Assembly: GCA_019752635.1 (NCBI GenBank)
Contig: JAIELX010000113.1
Location: 1-49,501, forward strand
Direction of reading: 5' to 3'
Source: Candidatus Obscuribacterales bacterium
GTDB lineage: Bacteria; Cyanobacteriota; Vampirovibrionia; Obscuribacterales; Obscuribacteraceae
Length of the DNA: 49,501 bases
The position numbers were made by a program, and so were the translations under genes. Numbering within the stretch: position 1 is the stretch's first letter; every line of letters starts with the position of its first letter. The notes under the pieces are model-generated. The model saw only the letters and a list, made by a program, of their open reading frames with translations. It had not been told where the DNA came from and did not search any database. Below, in pieces: positions 33,701 to 40,274 of this stretch.

Positions 33701-36700
33701 TGGCGGAAACGGCACTGTTGCCGGTGGAAGCGGTGGCGACACTGGATCGATTTCGTTGTCTGCCCGAGGCAATGTACGCTCTGAATCCATTAGCAGCTAC
33801 GGCGGCGTTGGCGGCGACGGACTCTGGTCCGGTGACGGTGGCGATACCGGTGCTATTTCTCTAACCAGTGGCAGGGGCGACGTGCTGTCTTGCTCAATCG
33901 TCACTGTCGGTGGTGATGGTGGTGATTCCGACGGAATCCTTCTCAGTTCCGCCGGTGATGGCGGAAGCACAGGCTTGGTTTCGCTTTCCGCCGGTGACAA
34001 TATCCGTTCCGGCTCGCTCACCAGTCGTGGTGGTGATGGCGGGCACGGCGGCGGGCGCGCTGGTGACGGCGGTAGCACCGGCTCGATACGTTTGTCTGCC
34101 GACGGTAGCATCCGCTCCGGTGAAATCAGCAGCTCAGGCGGCGACGGCGGTGGCTGCGCAATTCTTGGCGGTGACGGTGGGAGCACCGGTTCTGTTCGTA
34201 TATCGGCTGGCGGAAACATTCGCTCTGGATACATTGGCTCGCACGGTGGCGATGGTGGCAATGGACGCCTTTCCGGCGGCAACGGTGGCAATACCGGACG
34301 CATCGCTCTGGTTGCTGATGATTGCGAATCGAGCATACTCTCTTGCACCATTAGTGTCTGTGGCGGCGATGGTGGCGACGGACAAGGCTTGCTCGGTTTG
34401 GGCGGAAACGGCGGCAAAACCGGTTCGATTTCCATGTCTGCAGGCAACAAGATTACGTCCGACTCTATACGCAGTGCCGGCGGTGACGGCGGCGAGGGAA
34501 GCGTAAGCGGCGGCGATGGCGGCAATACCGGCTCGATCAAGTTGTCTGCAGACGGACGCATACGGTCCGGGTCAATAGTCTCGCTCGGTGGTGACGGCGG
34601 CAGTTCCGCGCTGCTTGGCGGCGACGGTGGCAATACCGGACGCATCACGTTGGTGAGCTATGACGCTCGGGTTTCATCCGATTCCATTCGCACTGAGGGC
34701 GGTGATGGTGGCAATGCTTGCTTCTTTTTCGGCGTTGGCGGCGATGGAGGCAATACCGGAAGAGTCAAACTGAGCGCCGACGGTTCGATCAGCTCTGATT
34801 ACATCTCGGCAAGTGGCGGTGATGGTGGCGATGGACGCAGACACGGCGGTGACGGTGGTAGTACCGGCTCAATCAAGCTGAAAACAGACGGCGGCGATAT
34901 CCGCTCCGGCTACATCGGCTCGCATGGTGGCGATGGCGGTGATGGTCGTCGTAGTGGCGGTAATGGCGGCAATGCCGGCAACGTCAGCCTGGTTGCCAAT
35001 GATTGCGACGCTAGCATTCTCTCTTGCAGCATCGCCGTATGCGGCGGTGACGGTGGTGATTCGAGTGGTCGTCGTGGTATCGGTGGCTACGGTGGTGATG
35101 CCGGTTCAATTTATATGTCTGCCGGTGGAAGGATCAACTCCGACCGCATCTCCAGTTATGGCGGCGACGGCGGCAATGGCGGACGACGCGGCGGCAATGG
35201 CGGCACTACAGGTTCCATCGGATTGTACGCCGAAGGACGCATCTCGTCCGACTCGATTACGTCTTATGGTGGCGATGGCGGTAACGGTCGGCTTTCAGGC
35301 GGTGACGGCGGCGGTGCCGGTTGTGTCACGCTTGTGAGCTACGATTCGCGTGTCTCATTTGATTCAATTCGCACCGGTGGCGGTGATGGCGGCAATGCTT
35401 GTTCGGACAACGGCGCCGGCGGCAATGGCGGCGGGACTGGCCGTATCAGCATCACTGCAGACGGCTCCATTTGTTTTGATTCAGTCTCCACCAGCGGTGG
35501 TGATGGCGGTAATGGAAAGTACGGCGGCGACGGTGGAAGCACCGGAGCGATTGGCTTGTACGCCGACGGTGATATTCGCGGTGGCCGCATTCGTTCGCAC
35601 GGCGGCGATGGTGGTGAAGGTTCTCGAAGAGGCGGCGACGGGGGCAACACTGGTCGCGTTCGCCTGGTAGCTGATGGATGCGATTCCGATATTCTTGTCT
35701 GCACCATTGCTGTTTGCGGTGGTGACGGCGGTGATGCAGACGGACGCAGAGGCATCGGCGGAGACGGTGGAAATACCGGTTCCATCTATATGTCCGCCTC
35801 CGGCAATATTCGCACCGGCAACATTTCCAGCACGGCCGGTGACGGTGGTGACGGCGATCGTCGCGGTGGTGACGGCGGCGATGCCGGAAGGATCAAGCTG
35901 TTGGCCGACGGACGCATCAATACCGATGACATAACCAGTCGCGGTGGCTACGGAGGCGACTCGTCCTGCGGTATCGCCGGTGATGGCGGCAATGCCGGAC
36001 GCATTGTACTTAAAGCCGATTGCGACATATCTGTTGATTCTGTTCGAAGTCTCGCCGGTGACGGCGGCTACTCCGAGCACGGAACCGGTGGCGACGGCGG
36101 CCATGGTGGCAGCATCAAGATTGTGTCGCGCAACGGCGAAATAGACTTCGGTTACGAAGTCGGATCTGCCGGCGGCGATGGCGGTGATTCCGACAACAAC
36201 CCTGGAAACGGTGGCAATGCCGGCAACGTCACTATTCGCGCCAATGGAAATGTTTCCACCGAGTACAACTCCGCCAGAGTGTTCGCCACTGGCGGACGTC
36301 CTGGACGCGGTTGGCATTACGAAGGCTACCAGGGCGAAGGTGAAGGCGAAGGGCAGTGGGTTAACGTGCTTGGCCAGGGCGGAAACGGTGGCAATGTCAG
36401 CATTGTCTCGCGCAATGGCTCGATTCAGCTCAATTGCACCACTATTGAAACTACCGGCTATGGACTCGGCAACAGTGCCGGCAACATAACCCTGACCGCC
36501 AGAGACGGCAACATTCGAACCGGCAATCTGAATGCTGCAGGATACTTCAATGCCAACGGCGGCAACATCGTGACCGTGAGCCAGAATCTGCTCGTTGGCT
36601 GCACAAACTGCGGTGGCGATGACTACGAAAACGAGAGGCCGGGTGGCACCAATTTCGTTATTGATGTATCCAGTTACAGTGGTCTTTACGGACCGGGTCG

Positions 36701-38792
36701 CGGCGGACGTGGTGAAGGCGAAAGTGTTGTCGGTCTCGGCAACGCCGGTTCCATCTCTCTGACTACCATGTCGGACAATCCGTTCGTTGTCGGCCTAACG
36801 GCAACCAAGGGCGAGAAGCCGCTTTACGGCGGCGAGGGTCCCTACAACGAGGGCGAGAGCAAATTGCCTCCTTCGGAGCCTGTTAACGGCACCTTTGGAT
36901 CGATTGCGGCAAATGGCTTCAATGGCGGTCGCATCGCTTTTCGCAACGGCGGAGGCCAGCATGTCACCGAGAATGGTGTTGTGCAAGCAAATGGTACTGA
37001 CGGAGACGGTGGCATGATTGTCTTCACCACCGATCAGCCGGGCGAAAAGCCCCTCACTTCGGTAATCGACGGCTTCGTCGAAGCAACCAACAATAGAAAC
37101 GATTCCGGCCGTATCGGCTTCCATTCAGGACCGAATCAAGACTTGTTCATAACGGGAGTTGGTAGCTTAAGTGCCGGTGAGTTCGTTTCAGTCGGCAATC
37201 TAAACCCCCAAACCTTGGACCTGGCGCCGCAGAACGCGGGGTATCTCAATCCATATCCATTCGCGTTGTTGATTGTGCGTGGAGTGTTTAAGTGCAACGC
37301 AATCAATTGCTTGCCTACGTCCATGGTTGACATGCTTGGCGTCAATGTCCTGGATAACAGCGACAAGAGCAAGACTGCCTTCAACCCCAACTTTGATATA
37401 CCGAATGTATTCTCGCAATTACCTAACTCGGATTTGACCAAGCGTAGTGCCGATCTGCCGAAAAACAAGGAAAATGGTCCACGCTGGTTGGCTCTGCGCG
37501 TTGAGGACGAGCAGTGCGAACACTGGGTTGTTTCACACCATTCAGGTGAAGTATTCGGACTGACCGGTGACGCGCAAACGGCCGTGTTAGCCTCAAACGG
37601 TACTGCCCTGGATCGAACGGGTGACCATACTCTCACGCTCAAGCACGGTACCGTGACTGTGATCACCGGTGATACAGCGGTAGTCGTGGTGACCTCACTT
37701 GGCGCCGTTACAGTACCGCCTAACAGCGCTGCCTCCGTTTCACAAAGTCGTTTCGGCACGGTAACCGTGTCCTCGATATCCGGTACTCCCGCAGGCATGG
37801 CTGTGGAGCACAAGGGCGAGATTGCGCAGGTCGTAACTCCGTTCGGTCAGTCGACCCAACTCAGCGATACTTCGATCGCGTCTTCCGGAGCTTCCGACTA
37901 TGCGCCGAGTCCCAATGCTAAGGACGGTCCGGTTAACGGGTTGAGCATGAGTTCTCATCCTCATGATGCATTCCAGTCACCAGCAGGGGAATCGTTGCAA
38001 GGTGCAGACCTCGATATGATGACGCCTCAAATGAGGAGCCTCTACGGGGACGTGATGAATTCAATGCGTCAAGCATCTTCGCCGAATGGCACTCCGCAAG
38101 CTTCCTTGCCAAATGGGCAAACACCGGTTGCTTATCGCCAAGTCGGAAAATACTTCGTTCCCGTCTCCTATAAGAACAATTCGGTTACAGCTCAACTGGA
38201 TCAAGTGCTATCTATTGGATCTGAAAAGTGCGTAGTGAAGTATTTACTTGGTACTCGCGTCAAGACCGATCCCACCGGCGTTCTATCAGTGAAGAGCGGC
38301 GATGCCGTCATTCGCACCATTGCGCCGATGAAGGTGGTCGCAGGCGATTGCACAATCGAACTGAAGAAGAGTGTTACTGTGTTGATCTCAGTAAAGAACA
38401 ACATCGTGAAAGTTCGCAACTTGCACGAGAACACCTTCGACAGTGTTGAGTTCAAAGTGGCGGGGCGCAGCGTGACGCTGGCGGCCGGACAAGAAACCCT
38501 GGTCGGTTCGACGGACTCGGCAGTCGTTTCCGAAATGCACCACGACATGCTTGGTCGCCGCCGACTGCACTCAGCCGACTTCAAGAAGGATGGAATGTCC
38601 GTGACTACCTGTGAATTCTCTCTGTCTACACTTGTGCAAACCAATGAGCTTCTAAAGCAAATGTACTTCAGCGGCGACAAGCTAGACAGACGGATTGTGG
38701 ATGACGTCATAAAGATGGCAGCCGTTCTGCATGAAGTGACCGGCCGTCACGGCACCTATCAACAGGTTGCTGCCAACGGCCGCACGTTCTAG
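27774..38792 (+). CDS. Giant secreted glycine-rich beta-solenoid protein with FecR-like C-terminus
   Basis: About 3672 residues in one uninterrupted frame. The ATG at 27774 is chosen because a signal peptide follows (VRKASFFVSAVWLAISASV, cleavage near AVLATE), although no Shine-Dalgarno is visible. Residues about 55-395 are short Asn/Ser/Ile-rich rungs like the filamentous-haemagglutinin beta-helix. About 540-840 hold collagen-like Gly-X-Y and GGNGGxGG (PGRS-like) tracts. About 850-2830 are rungs of some 37 residues: GGDGGxGxxxGGDGGxTGxI, then xLxADGxIRSGxI. Cys pairs C399/C402 and C2943/C2946 (both CTNC) bracket the repeats. About 3250-3340 and 3480-3600 resemble FecR-like beta domains (TLKHGTVTVITGDTAVVVV; LSVKSGDAVIRTIAPMKVVA). 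The family resemblances are by eye. It is probably exported to the surface as a rigid fibre; no TpsB-like partner or sortase motif is in the window. Confidence 0.88.
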   Translation: MPNNSTAIYVRKASFFVSAVWLAISASVPAVLATEPVEPVTGGADAAAASVAAELQNSTTLIHAGNFGELGGNLTVNEGQTVVFDVGGLNGILNFGANSITNNGGTIVALSSNAAITSATFNVGGLYNSGLFTSVIPTGGIAGIDTSMMVGNLSLVINAINNIVNAGTISSAGSLAMTAGASITNTAVMSAVQNINLSALNIMNSGSIMAQIGSITAATANLTNSNLMSALNGSISVQNLVGTSLNVNNAMGAITARDSVLFETLGTIVGSNLLPGGIDLSGGAVTAENINFISPDGKVNVSAEQLNGGVNIAACEAAVHATGGDLYLASVNLTGDPIFTANGNLTIAAVNTNGGDFVGLATRNIKTVNGGLINTSGPGSFGSVVLAAGVNFTASPSSCTNCAGLYTIDGPSSTGGNISLSTMNFRTDGRSFSAQAHKGSSEDGNISLGYVNTSGLTDRAGGSITITAPGGRISVGNLTASGGALFGANGGAINLTSAKDISTGSIIARGGSPLVGNGGTGGNVTVSITNRGDIRTGTIDTSGGNGGVGLTVHGTNGAPGAAGTAGTPGAAGTVGANGFNGQPHEANGRAGGAGGTGGQGGNGGNGLSGSSGANGGVGGRGGDAGSITLSTVRGEVKVDGDLTAVGGNAGNGGDGGNGGTGGAGGTGGIGGVGGVGGAGGAGRDAAAQKPAGNGGNGGAGGTGGRGGNGGNGGNGGNGGNGGSGGVGGNGGVVTITATNVVSIDGRINTSGGSGGLAGAAGTGGKGGEGGLKGAGGLGGAGGAGGAGGAGFQNKVFNEPAGKAGFGGTKGAQGLPGSLDGKAGKSGNSGSAGTIGGGGGIGGSISITTNDRVSIDGSVSFNGGNGADGSTTAGNGGNAGSFSVSAESIRVDGNIFGIAGNGGNGKTAGNGGDAGSVNLIADDGSIKFDNLTLTGGNGGQGLNLGGRGGYGGSLLLDADDDVEVGHLTLTGGNGGSAVNLFGSGQSGGNVGNIQIFGDDVEVCSITVTAGNAGSGNVAAGTAGNTGTISVRADDELSIGSVSSQAGNGGTSFLSGTQGGDAGKVTLSSCDDDMVVGSIRVQGGNAGKNSRGGDAGEVKLVSGGSIRIDDGVWIIGGNSSGGRGGDAGSFNAIADGSIRSYGEQILIQGGNGGSGNRGGDAGSVIMLSGRELSNSASIALIGGNGGGGLLQGGDGGNTGEIALGAAGDLENCGSISLTGGSGASALGNGGNGGSTGGVTISTFYGDIENRGDITSTGGNGASGAANAGQAGSTGSIALASVFGDILNCGDITARGGNGGDSLSLTNGAANGGSSGSIGLTSLTGNVRNHGDLGTYGGNGGAGVTGGQGASSGDIAFSSGGGDVSNSGQLTSAGGNGGSGAVSGNGASSGTISLSSYSGDVSNEGSLATLGGNGGSGLAAGHGGDSGSITLRSRYGDVDNCGDVSSMGGDGGSGATSGDGGSAGRIKLASRSGDVTNNGSISTLGGDGGSGGAGGSGGNAGNIVLRSRYGDVTNNECVVTLGGDGGEGLVGGNAGNSGNVRMLSVCGDVSNRGNVYLGGGSGGDGSLAGGSGGDSGNTRLRSSEGYVWNSGSLSSKGGDGGTGVVGGDGGSSGNTTLKSHDGNVGNSGHISTSGGAGGNGVLIGGDGGDSGRVKLASVHGDVSNAKGCISTSGGNGGDATSEDVQGTGLRAGRGGDAGDVSLSSECNDVNGGTIRTRGGDGGDALALGGLGGASGNVYLSAGDSLSSNYIGLFGGDGGNGIAAGDGGDTGSVGLFAYGGINSGTIKSFGGDGGSGRLFGGDGGSTGCIRLVSYDSSVSSCEITTVGGDGGSASALLGIGGQGGNAGSVTLEADCSLDSNSIRSTGGNGGYGTAAGGDGGRTAHIALMSDGEIESGSICVAGGDGGNSRLLGGSGGDTCSVSLVSYSSRVYSDSVSTRGGDGGDACGLLGVGGAGGDTGTVSLSARRSVNSGSIYSTGGDGGNGTVAGGSGGDTGSISLSARGNVRSESISSYGGVGGDGLWSGDGGDTGAISLTSGRGDVLSCSIVTVGGDGGDSDGILLSSAGDGGSTGLVSLSAGDNIRSGSLTSRGGDGGHGGGRAGDGGSTGSIRLSADGSIRSGEISSSGGDGGGCAILGGDGGSTGSVRISAGGNIRSGYIGSHGGDGGNGRLSGGNGGNTGRIALVADDCESSILSCTISVCGGDGGDGQGLLGLGGNGGKTGSISMSAGNKITSDSIRSAGGDGGEGSVSGGDGGNTGSIKLSADGRIRSGSIVSLGGDGGSSALLGGDGGNTGRITLVSYDARVSSDSIRTEGGDGGNACFFFGVGGDGGNTGRVKLSADGSISSDYISASGGDGGDGRRHGGDGGSTGSIKLKTDGGDIRSGYIGSHGGDGGDGRRSGGNGGNAGNVSLVANDCDASILSCSIAVCGGDGGDSSGRRGIGGYGGDAGSIYMSAGGRINSDRISSYGGDGGNGGRRGGNGGTTGSIGLYAEGRISSDSITSYGGDGGNGRLSGGDGGGAGCVTLVSYDSRVSFDSIRTGGGDGGNACSDNGAGGNGGGTGRISITADGSICFDSVSTSGGDGGNGKYGGDGGSTGAIGLYADGDIRGGRIRSHGGDGGEGSRRGGDGGNTGRVRLVADGCDSDILVCTIAVCGGDGGDADGRRGIGGDGGNTGSIYMSASGNIRTGNISSTAGDGGDGDRRGGDGGDAGRIKLLADGRINTDDITSRGGYGGDSSCGIAGDGGNAGRIVLKADCDISVDSVRSLAGDGGYSEHGTGGDGGHGGSIKIVSRNGEIDFGYEVGSAGGDGGDSDNNPGNGGNAGNVTIRANGNVSTEYNSARVFATGGRPGRGWHYEGYQGEGEGEGQWVNVLGQGGNGGNVSIVSRNGSIQLNCTTIETTGYGLGNSAGNITLTARDGNIRTGNLNAAGYFNANGGNIVTVSQNLLVGCTNCGGDDYENERPGGTNFVIDVSSYSGLYGPGRGGRGEGESVVGLGNAGSISLTTMSDNPFVVGLTATKGEKPLYGGEGPYNEGESKLPPSEPVNGTFGSIAANGFNGGRIAFRNGGGQHVTENGVVQANGTDGDGGMIVFTTDQPGEKPLTSVIDGFVEATNNRNDSGRIGFHSGPNQDLFITGVGSLSAGEFVSVGNLNPQTLDLAPQNAGYLNPYPFALLIVRGVFKCNAINCLPTSMVDMLGVNVLDNSDKSKTAFNPNFDIPNVFSQLPNSDLTKRSADLPKNKENGPRWLALRVEDEQCEHWVVSHHSGEVFGLTGDAQTAVLASNGTALDRTGDHTLTLKHGTVTVITGDTAVVVVTSLGAVTVPPNSAASVSQSRFGTVTVSSISGTPAGMAVEHKGEIAQVVTPFGQSTQLSDTSIASSGASDYAPSPNAKDGPVNGLSMSSHPHDAFQSPAGESLQGADLDMMTPQMRSLYGDVMNSMRQASSPNGTPQASLPNGQTPVAYRQVGKYFVPVSYKNNSVTAQLDQVLSIGSEKCVVKYLLGTRVKTDPTGVLSVKSGDAVIRTIAPMKVVAGDCTIELKKSVTVLISVKNNIVKVRNLHENTFDSVEFKVAGRSVTLAAGQETLVGSTDSAVVSEMHHDMLGRRRLHSADFKKDGMSVTTCEFSLSTLVQTNELLKQMYFSGDKLDRRIVDDVIKMAAVLHEVTGRHGTYQQVAANGRTF
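29433..29522 (+). repeat. Collagen-like Gly-X-Y tract
   Basis: Ten consecutive triplets (GTN GAP GAA GTA GTP GAA ...) are coded here, inside the giant protein. A second, shorter collagen-like run (GTK GAQ GLP GSL) is coded near 30190-30230. Prolines sit at X or Y positions in several triplets. Confidence 0.7.
33195..36000 (+). repeat. Higher-order tandem repeats of about 340 bp in the giant gene
   Basis: A marker rung (VSYDxxV or VADDCxSxI, then GGDGG) starts at 33195, 33531, 33864, 34311, 34653, 34992, 35334 and 35667. The spacings are 336, 333, 447, 342, 339, 342 and 333 bases, each near three basic rungs of 37-38 codons; the 447 gap has one extra rung. From 34311 on, the two marker types alternate, giving a period near 680 bp (681, 675 and 681). 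Confidence 0.85.
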
Positions 38793-38826
38793 CCGCTCCG
38801 GCGGTAACTCCGACTTGTCTAATATG

Positions 38827-38862
38827 GAAGCGCACCAACTCGCAAGTGAGTTGGTGCGCTTC
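38827..38862. terminator. Strong bidirectional terminator after the giant gene
   Basis: A perfect 15-bp stem (GAAGCGCACCAACTC / GAGTTGGTGCGCTTC) encloses a 6-base loop. It starts 35 bases after the giant gene's stop and ends 4 bases before the stop of the convergent small gene, so it can serve both. T-tracts are short. Confidence 0.75.
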
Positions 38863-38865
38863 TAA

Positions 38866-39183
38866 CTAGTAAGATGTGGTAATCATTTGTCTGATCATCA
38901 CTGGTTCGGTGGAGCGGGTGAGTCCCTCTCCCGCATCGTCTCTTCGTCTGGACTTGGCCGCCCTGGCAATGAATCCCAGAACGCGGAGCGGCCCGCCACC
39001 GGCACTATTGCCGAAGTGTGCAGGTGAGAGTTGCAAGCTGGAATGCGGAAGTTGAATACAAACCCCTCTGTCTTCAACGACCATGCCATTGCTTGCTTCG
39101 GCTTTCTGTACGGAAAGAATCGCAAAAATTGGAAGAGAAAAGAGAACGACCAAGTGTTGCCAGCCCTGTTCGTTTTTGACCAA
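38866..39183 (-). CDS. Small secreted protein with TTG start
   Basis: A 105-residue protein starting at TTG 39183 with GAGG 9 bases upstream. It has a signal peptide (GWQHLVVLFSLPIFAILSV, cleavage near KAEASNG). The mature part of about 75 residues contains one Cys and a basic stretch (ARAAKSRRRDDAGE). No family is recognised. Its stop abuts the bidirectional terminator of the giant gene. The signal peptide, ribosome-binding site and terminator support it; the lack of a known homologue and the TTG start count against it. Confidence 0.55.
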   Translation of the reverse strand: MVKNEQGWQHLVVLFSLPIFAILSVQKAEASNGMVVEDRGVCIQLPHSSLQLSPAHFGNSAGGGPLRVLGFIARAAKSRRRDDAGEGLTRSTEPVMIRQMITTSY

Positions 39184-39500
39184 TGTGTCCTACCTCGCTA
39201 AGCCTTTGTGTAATACCCCTCGCTTGCCATCCTATTGAATCGAGATGTAGTGTATGTGTACAGGAGATGGAGTATTCCTGGATTGCCGCGCCGCTTAACC
39301 TGTGCTTTACACTGCGATAGTTTTTGCAGCTTATACACTGCAATTGCGGGCGGTTCCCGAAAAACGATGTTTCAATTGAAGTTAGCGCAGATGCACTGTG
39401 TGAGCGATTTCTATCGCTGGTGCGGAATCGCTGACGCATTACGTAACGCACTTCTCTGAAGAGCGTTAGTTTTGCCGCGACAACTTCGGCAGGAGTCACC
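39184..39500. other. Divergent intergenic region
   Basis: About 315 bases between the small secreted protein gene and the amidase. A near-palindrome GCATTACGTAACGC lies at 39436-39449, about 50 bases before the amidase start, and might be an operator. No gene is supported. Confidence 0.35.
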
Positions 39501-40274
39501 ATGAACAAAATACTTTCTACCGCCTTGGCCGTTTCTCTCTTTACGGCGATATCGTGTTTGCCGATTTCGTCCTCCTCTATAGCCGCTAAAGTGACTACTC
39601 CAACGACGAAGTCGACCCCGAAGCAGAATCGAGCAGGCAACGCCGGCAAGAAACTCTCACCGCGGGAGAAAACTTGTCGAGCTTTTGCCGCTGGTAACGC
39701 CGCAAATCTGAGCCCGATGGAATTGCTAGCGGCGAAGGTTTTTACCGAGTGTCCGCTCATTGGCGGCACCTATGAGCGAAAGGAGCCGGTAAAGTATGTG
39801 GTGCTCCACTCTACTGAGACCGCGACTACGGCGGATGCGAAGCGGGTTATTCGCAGTTGGAACAATCGCGGCAAAAGTCACCCGGGAGCGCAGTATGTAG
39901 TGGACAGAGACGGAACCATTTATCAAACAGTTTCTCCGGAGATTGCCACCATGCACGTCAATGCCTTTAAGACCCGGTACGGTGTTTCGAATCGAAACAG
40001 CATCGGCATAGAAATTGTGCGCTCCGGCAAGCAAAAATACACTCCCAAGCAGCTGCAGAACGTTTCGCGCCTATGTCTCTATTTGCAGCAGCGCTTCGGT
40101 ATTGAGGACGATCATGTCGTTTCTCACTCATACGTGCAACCATCCGATCGTAGCGATCCTGTCAATTTCAACTGGAAGGCGTTCAACATTTCGAAGAACA
40201 TGCTGGCGTTGAATGCCAAGCAACAACTAGGCAATACTCTAACTGCGGTTGCGGAAGCAGAAGAGAGACCCTAG
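39501..40274 (+). CDS. Secreted N-acetylmuramoyl-L-alanine amidase (Amidase_2/PGRP fold)
   Basis: A 257-residue exported zinc amidase that cuts the bond between N-acetylmuramic acid and L-alanine in peptidoglycan or muropeptides. A signal peptide (MNKILSTALAVSLFTAISC) and a Thr/Lys/Pro-rich linker precede the catalytic domain (about 95-230). Zn ligands are visible: His103 (VVLHSTE), His209 (VVSHSYVQPSDRSDP) and Asp219; His152 (ATMHVNA) lies in the same pocket region. GAQYVVDRDGTIYQ and NSIGIEIV are typical of the family. AGGAG lies 5 bases before the ATG. Its last four bases overlap the end of the convergent glycosyltransferase gene. Likely role: periplasmic wall turnover. Confidence 0.9.
   Translation: MNKILSTALAVSLFTAISCLPISSSSIAAKVTTPTTKSTPKQNRAGNAGKKLSPREKTCRAFAAGNAANLSPMELLAAKVFTECPLIGGTYERKEPVKYVVLHSTETATTADAKRVIRSWNNRGKSHPGAQYVVDRDGTIYQTVSPEIATMHVNAFKTRYGVSNRNSIGIEIVRSGKQKYTPKQLQNVSRLCLYLQQRFGIEDDHVVSHSYVQPSDRSDPVNFNWKAFNISKNMLALNAKQQLGNTLTAVAEAEERP

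Noticed and set aside
33797..34648. Long minus-strand frame rich in PPSPP motifs inside the giant gene
   Set aside because: It is the antisense reading of GGDGG codons; the plus strand has the signal peptide and consistent rung pattern. The same holds for other antisense frames at 29567-30199, 32066-32425 and 35339-35785.
39074..39769. Minus-strand frame of 231 codons across the amidase start
   Set aside because: It overlaps both the small secreted protein and the amidase signal-peptide region; no family features.
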